DNA from: Bryoerythrophyllum caledonicum
Taxonomy: Eukaryota; Streptophyta; Bryopsida; Pottiales; Pottiaceae
Direction: 5' to 3'
DNA: 64,000 nucleotides
Assembly (NCBI GenBank): GCA_963971425.1
Contig: OZ020521.1
Span: 13,037,519-13,101,518, forward strand
Shown: piece after piece, positions 1 through 8,648 of the stretch
Position numbering within the stretch: position 1 is the stretch's first letter
Layout: each line of letters opens with the position of its first letter
Position numbers and translations under genes: made by a program
The notes under the pieces: model-generated
What the model was told of the DNA's origin: nothing
The model's database searches: none
Seen by the model: only the letters and a program-made list of their open reading frames with translations

Positions 1-39
1 ACCCCCTCCAAACCTGCACATCTTCCGTGATGTGCCAAT

Positions 40-3000
40 CTAGTTTGGCTCTCCAACGTCGTCATCTTCATCAGTGTTGATTTCTTGATCAGCATCCTCT
101 AGCTGATCTTCATCACTTGTTTTTGATATCGCATTGTCTTCAAAGCTAAGCTCACCGTGACGCCTCTTGAATGCTTTGATTCTTTTTCCTGCCACCGGTA
201 TTCTTAGTTGAGTGCCATCCAACTCACGTAGAGAATACGTGCCGTTTTCATGGACTTCCAGTACCACATAAGGTCCAAACCACCTTCGTGCAAATTTTCT
301 AACAGTACTGTGCTGATGCTCCAAGCTACTGTCAAACACCAACACCCAATCCCCAGCTTGAATTGGTTTTGTTCTCAATCTATGAGTTTTGTCGAATCTT
401 TCTTTGTTTTTGAGCCTTGCTGCCTTTAGCCTTTCTAATGCAGTTCTTTGACTTTCAGGTAACCGCTCAAGTTGCTCTATTCGGAGTTCCAATAACCTTT
501 CCCTTGTTATTCCATCATTCCAGTCTAAAAATGTCCATGTCGGTATTGAGGTCTCTACTGGCATGATGGGTTTTTGGCCTAACATCAGCTCTGTTGGCAT
601 ATAGCCTGTTACCGTGCTGTGAGTGGTTCTATCTGCCCACAATGCAAATGGTAAAAGTCTAGGCCACTGTTTTGGTCTCCCTTTACATGCTTTGACCAGA
701 GCGTTAATGATGGGAGGATGCCCTCTCTCACTCTTACCATTCGCCTCAGGATTGTAAGCTGTTGTTAGTCTTAACTTCACGTCATATCTTTTGAAGAACT
801 CGACAGCGTCGGCAGCATTTAACTCACCACGATCTGCTCTCACCCTGCCAATACTACCATATCTGCTGAAAATGTCTTCAAGTATAAATCTACAAACTCC
901 TTCTGTAGATTTGGTCCTCAAAGCCCTTCCTTCAACAAAGTTTGAGAGCTCTTCTCTAGCCAAAACAAGGTATTTCATGCCCCATAATCCCAATGGCATT
1001 GCAACTAAGTCAATTACCCACTGAAAATGTACTGCAAGTGGATAAGTAGGATGTAACTCATCTCTGTGTCTAATTTTTGATTGCAATTGACACTCAGTGC
1101 AAGAACCAACAAATTCCTCCACATCTTTATACAAGCCCTTCCACCAGTATCGTTCCTTGATCTTGTAATATGTGGCCCAAACTCCTCTATGCCCCGCCCA
1201 AAGAGTATCGTGAAACTCTTTAAAAACTTGATTCTTCAACTCCAAGTCGTCAACTACTCTCAAAGGCACCCCATCTTCTCTTTTTGGCCTTTTCCACAAT
1301 AAACCATCCCTCAGAAGATAATTATAGGCCTGGTGTCTAACATCTTTAAACGTTTTGTCTGACCAGCCTTCTTGTCTTCTCAAAGTGCTCAAATAGATGC
1401 CAATGTCTTTTAATTTTTCTTGATATAGCTCTTCTTTGAAAAGATGAATGTCACCACTTGTATCTGCTCCATCTACTGCCAAAACATAGCCATAATCTTC
1501 ATCGTCATATTCCTCACCAATTTCTTGTGCCTTCATTTCGTCCTCACACCTATATCTGGCCCTGGATAGCATATCGGCTACTGAGTTTTTCTTGCCAGTA
1601 ATATGAACTAACACAGGATTTAGTGATCGAATGTAGGCTATCCACCGTAGCATAGCAATGTCTGGAGTAGAACAATTGGCAACCATACCAATTAATGGCA
1701 AACAGTCAGTCTCCAAGATGACATTTGCACCTATCAAGTAGTTTTTGTCTGCTTTTAGTGCCGTTAGTGCCCCTAAAAGTTCCCTCTTCACTTGTGGATA
1801 TGCTCTTTGACGCTCTGTAAGAATCCTTGCTCCAAATCTTATTGCAAATCTTCTTCCTTCTGCATCGTCTTGGCCAATAGCCCAACCTGTAGCAATTGGG
1901 CTAGTATCGACTGTCACAATTATTGGTCTGCCACTATCATATTCAACTTGTCTTAGAATTGGTGAAGACTTCAAAATGTCCTTTAATCCTTCCATTGCTA
2001 GCTCTTGATCATGCCCCCATCTAAACTTCACTCCCTTTCTCAAGAGCTTGTATAATGGATCAGCCAAATGAGCAAAATGTGGTACCCAAATCTGATAAAA
2101 CACACATGCGCCTAAAAACCTCCTTACTTCGGTAATGCTACTACATGCTTTCATTCTAGCAATAGCATCTACTTTCTCAGGGTTAGGTTTTCTCCCATAT
2201 CTTCCGCATAAGTGCCCAACTACCACAATTTCTCCCACACCAAACTTAGACTTATCAATGGACAATGTTAAATCCACCTCTTCAAGCCTTCCCAAAATCA
2301 TCTCCACATCTGCAATATGGTCTATCACAAATCTCCTACAACCATCTTCAGTCTTAGATAAGTCTCTTGCCTCTTCCTTGCAGCCTTTGATCGGTATGTC
2401 ATCAACAAAAGGTATTGTCTTCTCAGGCACAAAGTCTTTTAAAATGCGGTTCATGGCATTTTGCATGTGAGCCACTGAGTTTGTGGCACCTTGAGGCAAT
2501 GTGCACATCCTTACAAGTCCCAATGGAGTCTTCATGGTTGTCAAATCCCTGCTTTCATTTGCAAGTTGGAATTGATCATAACCTGAATATAAGTCTCCAA
2601 TAGAATAGATGGCATGTCCTGCAAATGCTTCAGCCACTTCATCCACAACCGGTCCAGACCCTTTGTTTCTGATAGTAACCTTATTAGCCGGCTGCATGTC
2701 TTGTATGAATCTTAATGCCCCTGATTTCTTTGGCACTGTAAACCAACGGTTGGAGTATGGAGCCATAGAAGGTTCAAGTATGCCCATTCGTATTTTCTCC
2801 TTGAGTAGATTTACCAACTTTGGCAATAAAGCCCTTGGCACTGGTATTGGCTTCAAATCCCAAGGCACATGTGGCACAGTAAAAATAACCATTGGTGCAA
2901 TTACATTAGGTTGCACACATCCAATTTCATCTGGTGATGACGCAAAGGCTTTGCCATGTTTGGAGAGCATGTCTCGGAATCTCTTCTTCTCTGGTTCATT

Positions 3001-3513
3001 CAAGAATTCACCCCCTCCAATCTCTAGTTTGCCAATTGTCTCATTAGTGAATTTGTGCCCAATCTTCCTTGATTCTCTAAGTCCCGGTTCCTTCTCCGCC
3101 TGTTTAATGTGATCATCAGTGTCAGGTGGCAATTGTGTTGCAACAGGCTTCACTTTCTTTGCCACTGTCTTGTACTTGGTGTTAACATCAGCCTCAAAGT
3201 ATGCACTATGGCTCTCAACTAATCCAACTGTTGTTGCTGATTTTAAAAGCTCGTCAAAGAGCTCCCTTGAATGAACCTCAACTACAACATCACTAGGCGT
3301 TGGCTTTTGGTCAAGTACACCTTCTAAAACCTTTACAATGTCATCAGAAAATCCTTCTTCTTCTATCACTCCAACAATATTCTCGTCATCCAATACCATA
3401 CCCATTTTTTTGAATTTTTCTCCAATTTTCTTAACTGCCTTCTTTCCTACTGAATCCAAATCTTCAATCCTCACAAAAGTTACAAGACTATCTCCTGTAA
3501 CATTTAAAATCAC
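40..3513 (-). CDS. pol: gypsy Pol: reverse transcriptase, RNase H, integrase (copy 1)
   Basis: An 1157-codon frame encoding the replication and integration enzymes. Reverse transcriptase spans about residues 175-450, with active site FVDD at 369-372. RNase H has D536, E578 and D603. The integrase zinc finger has H768, H775, C805 and C808, and the integrase core has D835, D894 and E929. A GPY/F-type module (RRWFGPY) lies near the C-terminus. All catalytic residues are present, so the enzyme looks intact. The listed start is a GTG, which is probably not used. The frame stays open upstream to 3600, overlaps the gag stop, and is -1 relative to gag, so expression as a Gag-Pro-Pol fusion by -1 frameshifting is likely. 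The integrase carries RADRGELN where most gypsy elements have TDNG-type sequence, which marks a divergent lineage. Confidence 0.95.
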   Translation of the reverse strand: MILNVTGDSLVTFVRIEDLDSVGKKAVKKIGEKFKKMGMVLDDENIVGVIEEEGFSDDIVKVLEGVLDQKPTPSDVVVEVHSRELFDELLKSATTVGLVESHSAYFEADVNTKYKTVAKKVKPVATQLPPDTDDHIKQAEKEPGLRESRKIGHKFTNETIGKLEIGGGEFLNEPEKKRFRDMLSKHGKAFASSPDEIGCVQPNVIAPMVIFTVPHVPWDLKPIPVPRALLPKLVNLLKEKIRMGILEPSMAPYSNRWFTVPKKSGALRFIQDMQPANKVTIRNKGSGPVVDEVAEAFAGHAIYSIGDLYSGYDQFQLANESRDLTTMKTPLGLVRMCTLPQGATNSVAHMQNAMNRILKDFVPEKTIPFVDDIPIKGCKEEARDLSKTEDGCRRFVIDHIADVEMILGRLEEVDLTLSIDKSKFGVGEIVVVGHLCGRYGRKPNPEKVDAIARMKACSSITEVRRFLGACVFYQIWVPHFAHLADPLYKLLRKGVKFRWGHDQELAMEGLKDILKSSPILRQVEYDSGRPIIVTVDTSPIATGWAIGQDDAEGRRFAIRFGARILTERQRAYPQVKRELLGALTALKADKNYLIGANVILETDCLPLIGMVANCSTPDIAMLRWIAYIRSLNPVLVHITGKKNSVADMLSRARYRCEDEMKAQEIGEEYDDEDYGYVLAVDGADTSGDIHLFKEELYQEKLKDIGIYLSTLRRQEGWSDKTFKDVRHQAYNYLLRDGLLWKRPKREDGVPLRVVDDLELKNQVFKEFHDTLWAGHRGVWATYYKIKERYWWKGLYKDVEEFVGSCTECQLQSKIRHRDELHPTYPLAVHFQWVIDLVAMPLGLWGMKYLVLAREELSNFVEGRALRTKSTEGVCRFILEDIFSRYGSIGRVRADRGELNAADAVEFFKRYDVKLRLTTAYNPEANGKSERGHPPIINALVKACKGRPKQWPRLLPFALWADRTTHSTVTGYMPTELMLGQKPIMPVETSIPTWTFLDWNDGITRERLLELRIEQLERLPESQRTALERLKAARLKNKERFDKTHRLRTKPIQAGDWVLVFDSSLEHQHSTVRKFARRWFGPYVVLEVHENGTYSLRELDGTQLRIPVAGKRIKAFKRRHGELSFEDNAISKTSDEDQLEDADQEINTDEDDDVGEPN

Positions 3514-3596
3514 ACGACCTCTACTATTTACATTGGGGAATGAAACTGTTGAGAAACCCCTTGCACCCGCGGACCCCCATCTTCCACGTGTGCAAT

Positions 3597-3606
3597 CTAG
3601 AAACCC
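3597..3606 (-). promoter_or_regulatory. candidate -1 ribosomal frameshift site, gag/pol (copy 1)
   Basis: On the minus strand the last gag codons read CAG GGT TTC TAG. The heptamer G GGT TTC fits the X XXY YYZ slippery form with X=G, Y=T, Z=C, and it abuts the stop. Slipping back one base continues in the pol frame, which has no stop from 3600 down to 40. I see no attempt at an independent pol start (first candidate is a GTG). Function is inferred. Confidence 0.6.
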
Positions 3607-6113
3607 TGAAAGTTTTCAGAGTCATCGATCATGGGTGCTTCTCTAAGTTGGGCTCTATGTCTCTCATGATTTGGCTTCACAGTGAGAAACTGCACTGCTT
3701 TCTTCCCATCACAACTCCGAATCCTAGCATAGTGTGAGCCGTCATCCAATACCTTAGTTCCCATCCTTGTAGCAGTGATATATGGTTGTCCCAAAATAAT
3801 CGGATACGTACCATTGTTCTGCACAAAGAAGTTTTGTTCAACTTCAACATCTCCAATCTTGGTCTTCACAGCTGGGCATGCACCGTAGAGACCCCCGCTC
3901 TCATTATTTGCTGCTCGCAAAACCCATCCATGGTTGATGTCAATGGGCCACTTACCCTTTTCATAGATCTTCCTTGAGATTATGTTAATCTCAGATCCAT
4001 GATCAACCAGAGCTAATATAGACTCATCTAAGTCTCCAAGCTTCACGCGTGTCTCTGTTGTAGCTCTGGCCCAGAATGGCTGAGTAAAAGTTCGCATTGT
4101 TTCATCCTCATGTTCTCCCCAAAACTCTCCACCCATACAACATGTCATTGCAACCTCTTCAGGAGAAGCGTCACCCTTTGCCTTCTCTGGTTTCTTCGCA
4201 ATGAATTCTAAGGAAAACATCTGCAAGACTTCATCTTCCATTTCTCCATCCAGAAGACTTGAAACATCTTCCACATCCTTCTCCCTCGAGCTTGAAGAAT
4301 CACACATCATGACAAACACTTGCCCAATCTCTTCTTCCTCATCTTTGGTCAATTGAGTATCTATCGCTTTTGCCATCACTGTCTCTGCTGTCATTTGCCT
4401 CTTTCTCTTGATAACATCTATTATGAGCTCGTGAAAGTCTTTCTTGGCGATACCAAGAGCTTCTCTCAAAGTGAATTCAATCTTTGCATCAAGAATCCTC
4501 TCTTCAAGAATGCCCTTCATATCAATTGAAGATTCAATATCGGATTGAAGTTTGTAGGCTGGTACTTTACCTCTTCCCTTTGCAGAATCTTCTTTCTCCT
4601 TTCCCTTCTTACTGCTCATTCTTTCCTCCCATTTGTCCTTTGGTAGTGGTGCATTCCCTGGATGTAAGTTAGAAGGTCCAGCATCTTGCTTCTGGCGAGT
4701 GTGATTTGCTGGCCCTTGTGCTGGAGTGGTATCTTTGTTGCCTGAAGGCTTCCTCTTACTTACTGGCTCCGTTGTCTCTTCTTCTTCATCTCTGCCACGT
4801 TTGGCTTCGACCAACGCATCGCTAGGCAAATCGACCCCTTGCTCATTATCCAGATATGCCCTGATAGTGATCGCATCTACCGGATCATCCCATCCCGTAA
4901 GCTGTCTAATAGCTTGTGCTCCTCTGACCATCAACTCTGTGGGTACATGAGATAAGGTTTTCACCTTATCCTGCTCGACTTCAATGCTGTAGGTTTCTGT
5001 TTCCTTGCCTTTCGAAGAACTACCATTTTTCAACCGCTCATCCATCAACTTCTTCATGCCCCCTCTTCCAAAGTTGGTGTTCAAAACTTCTTCCGTCGAA
5101 GCATCTCTAATCCTTCCTTCTTTGAAAGAAATAATGCCATTTTTCATAGCATCTGCATACGACGTACAATCCCCACGCTTGTGGCTTGGATCATCACACC
5201 AAATGCACCTCATGACAAAATCCTTCTGTCCTCCACTTGGTTGTGAACCACTCGTTTTGGTGCTCCTCATAAGCGTACTCATCTCCACCTTCAATTCCTT
5301 GATGCCCCTCATAAGCTCTTGAATCGTAGCATCATCCACCGTTTTGCCCTTTGAGGAACCTGGAGGAGTAGAAGTAGGCTGGGTTGATGTTGAAGCTGTG
5401 CTTTCTACCATCGGTAAAACCTCTGTCCTTGCTCCAAGTCCTCTTGCCTTCACACGTTGTTGTTTGGCAATAATGCTCACCCCTTCTTCCAATCTCCTCC
5501 AATTAGTGGTAAACCCACCTTCGGTAGTACTGTCTGAGAGAAAAAGAAGCAATCTGTCTTCTAATGCTTCATCCGCAGCTTGTAGAAAAAGCTCAGACTT
5601 CCTCACCTCCAGAAGACGCTTCTCAACCAAAGGTAACTGTCCAAACTTCTTCTCAAACTCTCTGAGTAATTCGTTAGGCCCCATGTGCTTGCCAGGCCGT
5701 TGTTCCACCCAATCAAGAAACCCTCTCTTGGACATCCTCTCAGTATCTTCATCAAAGTACTCATCTCTGAGTCTTTCTTCAAATGCAGCCCATGAGGGCA
5801 CATCTATACCCTCATGCAACTGTCTGACCCTCTCCCTGATCTCAGGTACAACTGCAAGGTGGAAAGTCTCAATCATCCTTTCTCCAGCTACTTGATAAAT
5901 CTCCATCTCGCATCCATAGACCCTCAAAAATTTGGAAACATTCTTGCCATCAAACCTCCCTAATTTGTTGATGACAGTCTTCAAAGCCTTCGTAGCTCCT
6001 TGTCCCGATGTATTAGCAGCTTGTTGGCCCATAAGCATCTGCATGGCCCTCATAAACTCCTCTGCAAGATTCTGACCACCTCCACCACCTCGAATTCCTC
6101 CAGAATCATCCAT
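3597..6113 (-). CDS. gag: gypsy Gag-protease polyprotein (copy 1)
   Basis: An 838-aa capsid/nucleocapsid/protease precursor. Residues 40-220 form a helical Gag-like region. A CCHC zinc knuckle lies at C303-C316 (CX2CX4HX4C), as expected for genomic RNA binding. A long charged linker follows. The aspartic protease at the C-terminus has its active-site loop at 704-707 as DHGS rather than the usual DSG/DTG, with an ILGQP flap-side motif near 770. The ATG lies only 52 bp inside the LTR edge, so the leader is very short and holds little beyond the PBS. The stop codon (3597-3599) is directly preceded by a GGGTTTC heptamer, and pol is open in the -1 frame. The protein is identical to copy 2. Confidence 0.94.
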   Translation of the reverse strand: MDDSGGIRGGGGGQNLAEEFMRAMQMLMGQQAANTSGQGATKALKTVINKLGRFDGKNVSKFLRVYGCEMEIYQVAGERMIETFHLAVVPEIRERVRQLHEGIDVPSWAAFEERLRDEYFDEDTERMSKRGFLDWVEQRPGKHMGPNELLREFEKKFGQLPLVEKRLLEVRKSELFLQAADEALEDRLLLFLSDSTTEGGFTTNWRRLEEGVSIIAKQQRVKARGLGARTEVLPMVESTASTSTQPTSTPPGSSKGKTVDDATIQELMRGIKELKVEMSTLMRSTKTSGSQPSGGQKDFVMRCIWCDDPSHKRGDCTSYADAMKNGIISFKEGRIRDASTEEVLNTNFGRGGMKKLMDERLKNGSSSKGKETETYSIEVEQDKVKTLSHVPTELMVRGAQAIRQLTGWDDPVDAITIRAYLDNEQGVDLPSDALVEAKRGRDEEEETTEPVSKRKPSGNKDTTPAQGPANHTRQKQDAGPSNLHPGNAPLPKDKWEERMSSKKGKEKEDSAKGRGKVPAYKLQSDIESSIDMKGILEERILDAKIEFTLREALGIAKKDFHELIIDVIKRKRQMTAETVMAKAIDTQLTKDEEEEIGQVFVMMCDSSSSREKDVEDVSSLLDGEMEDEVLQMFSLEFIAKKPEKAKGDASPEEVAMTCCMGGEFWGEHEDETMRTFTQPFWARATTETRVKLGDLDESILALVDHGSEINIISRKIYEKGKWPIDINHGWVLRAANNESGGLYGACPAVKTKIGDVEVEQNFFVQNNGTYPIILGQPYITATRMGTKVLDDGSHYARIRSCDGKKAVQFLTVKPNHERHRAQLREAPMIDDSENFQGF

Positions 6114-6145
6114 CTTTCTCTAACCAAACCAAATGCCCTAAAGCG

Positions 6146-6163
6146 CTCTCAGTGGAAGCACCA
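6146..6163 (-). promoter_or_regulatory. primer binding site (copy 1)
   Basis: Minus strand reads TGGTGCTTCCACTGAGAG, starting two bases inside the LTR edge, where a reverse-transcription primer site must lie. It begins with TGG, which pairs with a tRNA CCA end. I did not assign the tRNA. Confidence 0.7.
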
Positions 6164-6165
6164 AA

Positions 6166-8606
6166 TGTCGTGTAGAGAGTCTTTGCTTCAAGAAAACGCA
6201 GGGTTCTTGGCTGCACTTAGTTTAGAGAGGGAAAGGGAGAATATGGAACATATAATTTTGTGTTCAAGCCCATATAAACTCATAAGTCTTCATTTAGCAT
6301 ACGAGAAAGGCCTCTAATCTTCAACTTGTATAATAAAACTCGATGTACATATAATAAGACATGATGCAGATGTCTTGTAGAACTTGTCTCCCAAAAACTT
6401 AACTCAAAACATTAATTATCCTTAATCTAAATCAAGCCTTAATTAAACTCTGATTAAATTAACTAATTTCGCTTAATAATAATAAATTAATAGTTAAGAT
6501 AATTATATTTAAATAATATGATTAACCTTAATTAATCCACTTAATCTTAGTTAAGCTAATTAATTACAATTAGACTAGTTAATCTTACTTAACACAATTA
6601 ACCTTGATTAAGATAATTAATTCCCTAATTAACCACAATCCCACATACCCTTACCCTTACATACCCTAACCACTTCATACCATTCTCCTATATACCCTTA
6701 CTCTCTTTGAAATCATTTCTCTAACCTCTCATTAAGCACAAACCGAACTCAAACTCTCTTTTAAACTCTTGATTAACCTTCTAATTCAAAATACCACTAC
6801 GGTTTCATACAAACTCGGAATGAGTCGTGCTATAGCTACTTGAAAAGCCACTAAAATACACCACATACACACCAAATTTCACCTCCAAAAACCCATCTGG
6901 CCAGCCGCTATGTGCAATCAAAGTTACTTCTTACAAAAACTCAAATCAGCTGACCCCTCTTCTTTCAAACTAGTGCTAAGACTTCACAAAAGCTCGAAAT
7001 AAAGCATAAGATAGCTCTTTGGAAAGCTATTTACAGTGTACAAACACTCACCAAAGATGTCATTTAGATATACTTTGTACAACTTTCTACAAGGCTTCAA
7101 ACCTACTGCTCATGAAAACATGGGGCAGCAGACCCCCTTGTGTTCGACAAGGCGCCGTTCACTCATACTTTTAGCTCTAAGACCGAGTGATAGCTTCATA
7201 AAGAGCTAACAACAAGGGCTACAACATACTCAAAAACCAAAACAAACTACAACAAAAACAACCAGAGAGAGCCCCCGCAGTCCAGCCCCTCCTTGGTAAG
7301 GAAGAACCCAACCCCCAAAACGGGGAAAGGAGCCAATCACAACTAACCTCAGCCCATTCAAAGGCCACATGGGCATCTTAAACTCCATTGGTTGCTCAAA
7401 TTCTCCCCCTTATCAACTCTTATCATCCCTCTATCCATTCTATTCTTTGCATTTTTAAACACTAACTACCTGGTCATCAATCTAAAGACCGGATTTCTTC
7501 AACAACAACAACTAACTACAAATATATTAAGAAAAATAACAACAAATGGTCTCAACTTCAGCCCCTAGATGGATTAAACATGTAAAAAGTCAAGAATCTC
7601 ACGAAGAACAGCAGCAATGTAACTTGATCGCCTTTCACTACCCAAGTGTCTGAGCGGGCCTTGAAGCCAAAGACGGTGACCAAGGTTATTGGACAAGCGG
7701 GTTACCATTTGACCTTCGTTAGTGTTTTGAAAACACCCTTCAAACACCACTTGATGGCCTTCGACAAGCACATCTCCAACCTCCAAGACGATTACTAAAG
7801 TTCTTGCCTCCGGTTGTAAACTTCTTAAACTTGTCAAAGGAACTTGTTGAGGATCAAAAGCGGTACGTGGTTGAACACGACGCTCAGAAGGCCCTGCTTC
7901 CTCTCGCTCACGCCGCCTTGATGTCGACGGTTGAGAAAGTTGAATTAGATCATCCGGTGAGTGAGCTAAAGGAAACTCCCAATCATCAGGGTCTTGAGAA
8001 GCCATACTATCAACCTATAGAAACTAAGAAGAAACAATCAAAACTAATAATGACCTGAAGTAATGCATAAGGCACGGCAACCATCTACCTTTTATATGTT
8101 TTTCGATAACTTCATCAAGAAGCTTGCCTTCCCTAACATTAACTCAATGACATTTCTTTAATTGGAAACGTCTAAGCAAATTTAAGTAGTGATAGATGCC
8201 TTTCCATCTAAAAGATGGTCCACAGTAAAGTCAGATTAAGAAACAAACGACTTATCTGTAGCAGTATAAGACTATTGCGGGCTCGATGATAATCGCCAAG
8301 TTGCAGACTTGGTTGGCTGTTAGAGCCCGTTTGTTATCCGCCGACTGATTCCGAGTTCGAGTCTCATTGAACTCGTTGAACTGTTCAGGCGGCTGCGGCT
8401 TGGCACTTGCTAGTGAGAGCAGGAAAATAAGCAGCCAACTGGCCACCTACCTACCCCTGAGCTAGAGACAAAAGATGCAGTACATCCAAGCTAGGCTAAC
8501 AAGCTTCAAATGTTCCCACATTGAATTAAACTGTAGGTCACTCTACGACCACACTTTTTGTATCTATATTATCTTTTTACATAGTGTAGTAATTTACAAC
8601 ACGACA
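6166..8606 (-). repeat. LTR shared by gypsy copies 1 and 2
   Basis: 2441-bp LTR bounded by TGTCGTGT and ACACGACA, a perfect 8-bp inverted terminal pair. It acts as the 3' LTR of copy 2 and the 5' LTR of copy 1. It holds a very AT-rich TTAA-dense stretch (about 6400-6620) and a 143-codon minus-strand reading frame (7574-8005). The rest shows no gene. Confidence 0.93.
7574..8005 (-). CDS. 143-aa reading frame inside the LTR (hypothetical)
   Basis: A 143-codon frame in sense with the element, about 600 bp from the LTR 5' end, starting MASQDPDDWEFPLAHS and ending REILDFLHV. It has an acidic N-terminus, an Arg/Ser/Glu-rich middle and a mixed hydrophobic C-terminal half, and is not low-complexity. 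I do not recognise it. It may be a fortuitous frame in a long LTR, or an LTR-encoded accessory protein. It is unchanged in the second LTR, which says little because the LTRs are almost identical. Confidence 0.3.
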   Translation of the reverse strand: MASQDPDDWEFPLAHSPDDLIQLSQPSTSRRREREEAGPSERRVQPRTAFDPQQVPLTSLRSLQPEARTLVIVLEVGDVLVEGHQVVFEGCFQNTNEGQMVTRLSNNLGHRLWLQGPLRHLGSERRSSYIAAVLREILDFLHV

Positions 8607-8618
8607 TACACCCCCTCC
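8607..8618 (-). promoter_or_regulatory. polypurine tract (copy 2)
   Basis: Minus strand reads GGAGGGGGTGTA immediately before the LTR start TGTCGTGT. This is the expected plus-strand primer position. The same tract for copy 1 is cut by the left window edge at bases 1-9. Confidence 0.75.
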
Positions 8619-8648
8619 AAACCTGCACATCTTCCGTGATGTGCCAAT

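Larger units (their letters stand above)
1..6165 (-). mobile_element. Ty3/gypsy LTR retrotransposon, copy 1 internal region
   Basis: This is the internal region of a gypsy element read on the minus strand: PBS, gag-protease, then pol (RT, RNase H, integrase). It matches the copy at 8610-14774 at a constant offset of 8609 bp, and both proteins are identical in the two copies. The window starts inside the polypurine tract, so the 3' LTR of this copy lies just left of base 1. Its 5' LTR (6166-8606) also serves as the 3' LTR of copy 2. The order RT-RNase H-integrase is the Ty3/gypsy (Metaviridae) order. Confidence 0.93.

Noticed and set aside
2609..3112. 167-codon plus-strand frame, and similar frames opposite gag and pol
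   Set aside because: Antisense shadows of the intact minus-strand gypsy genes.
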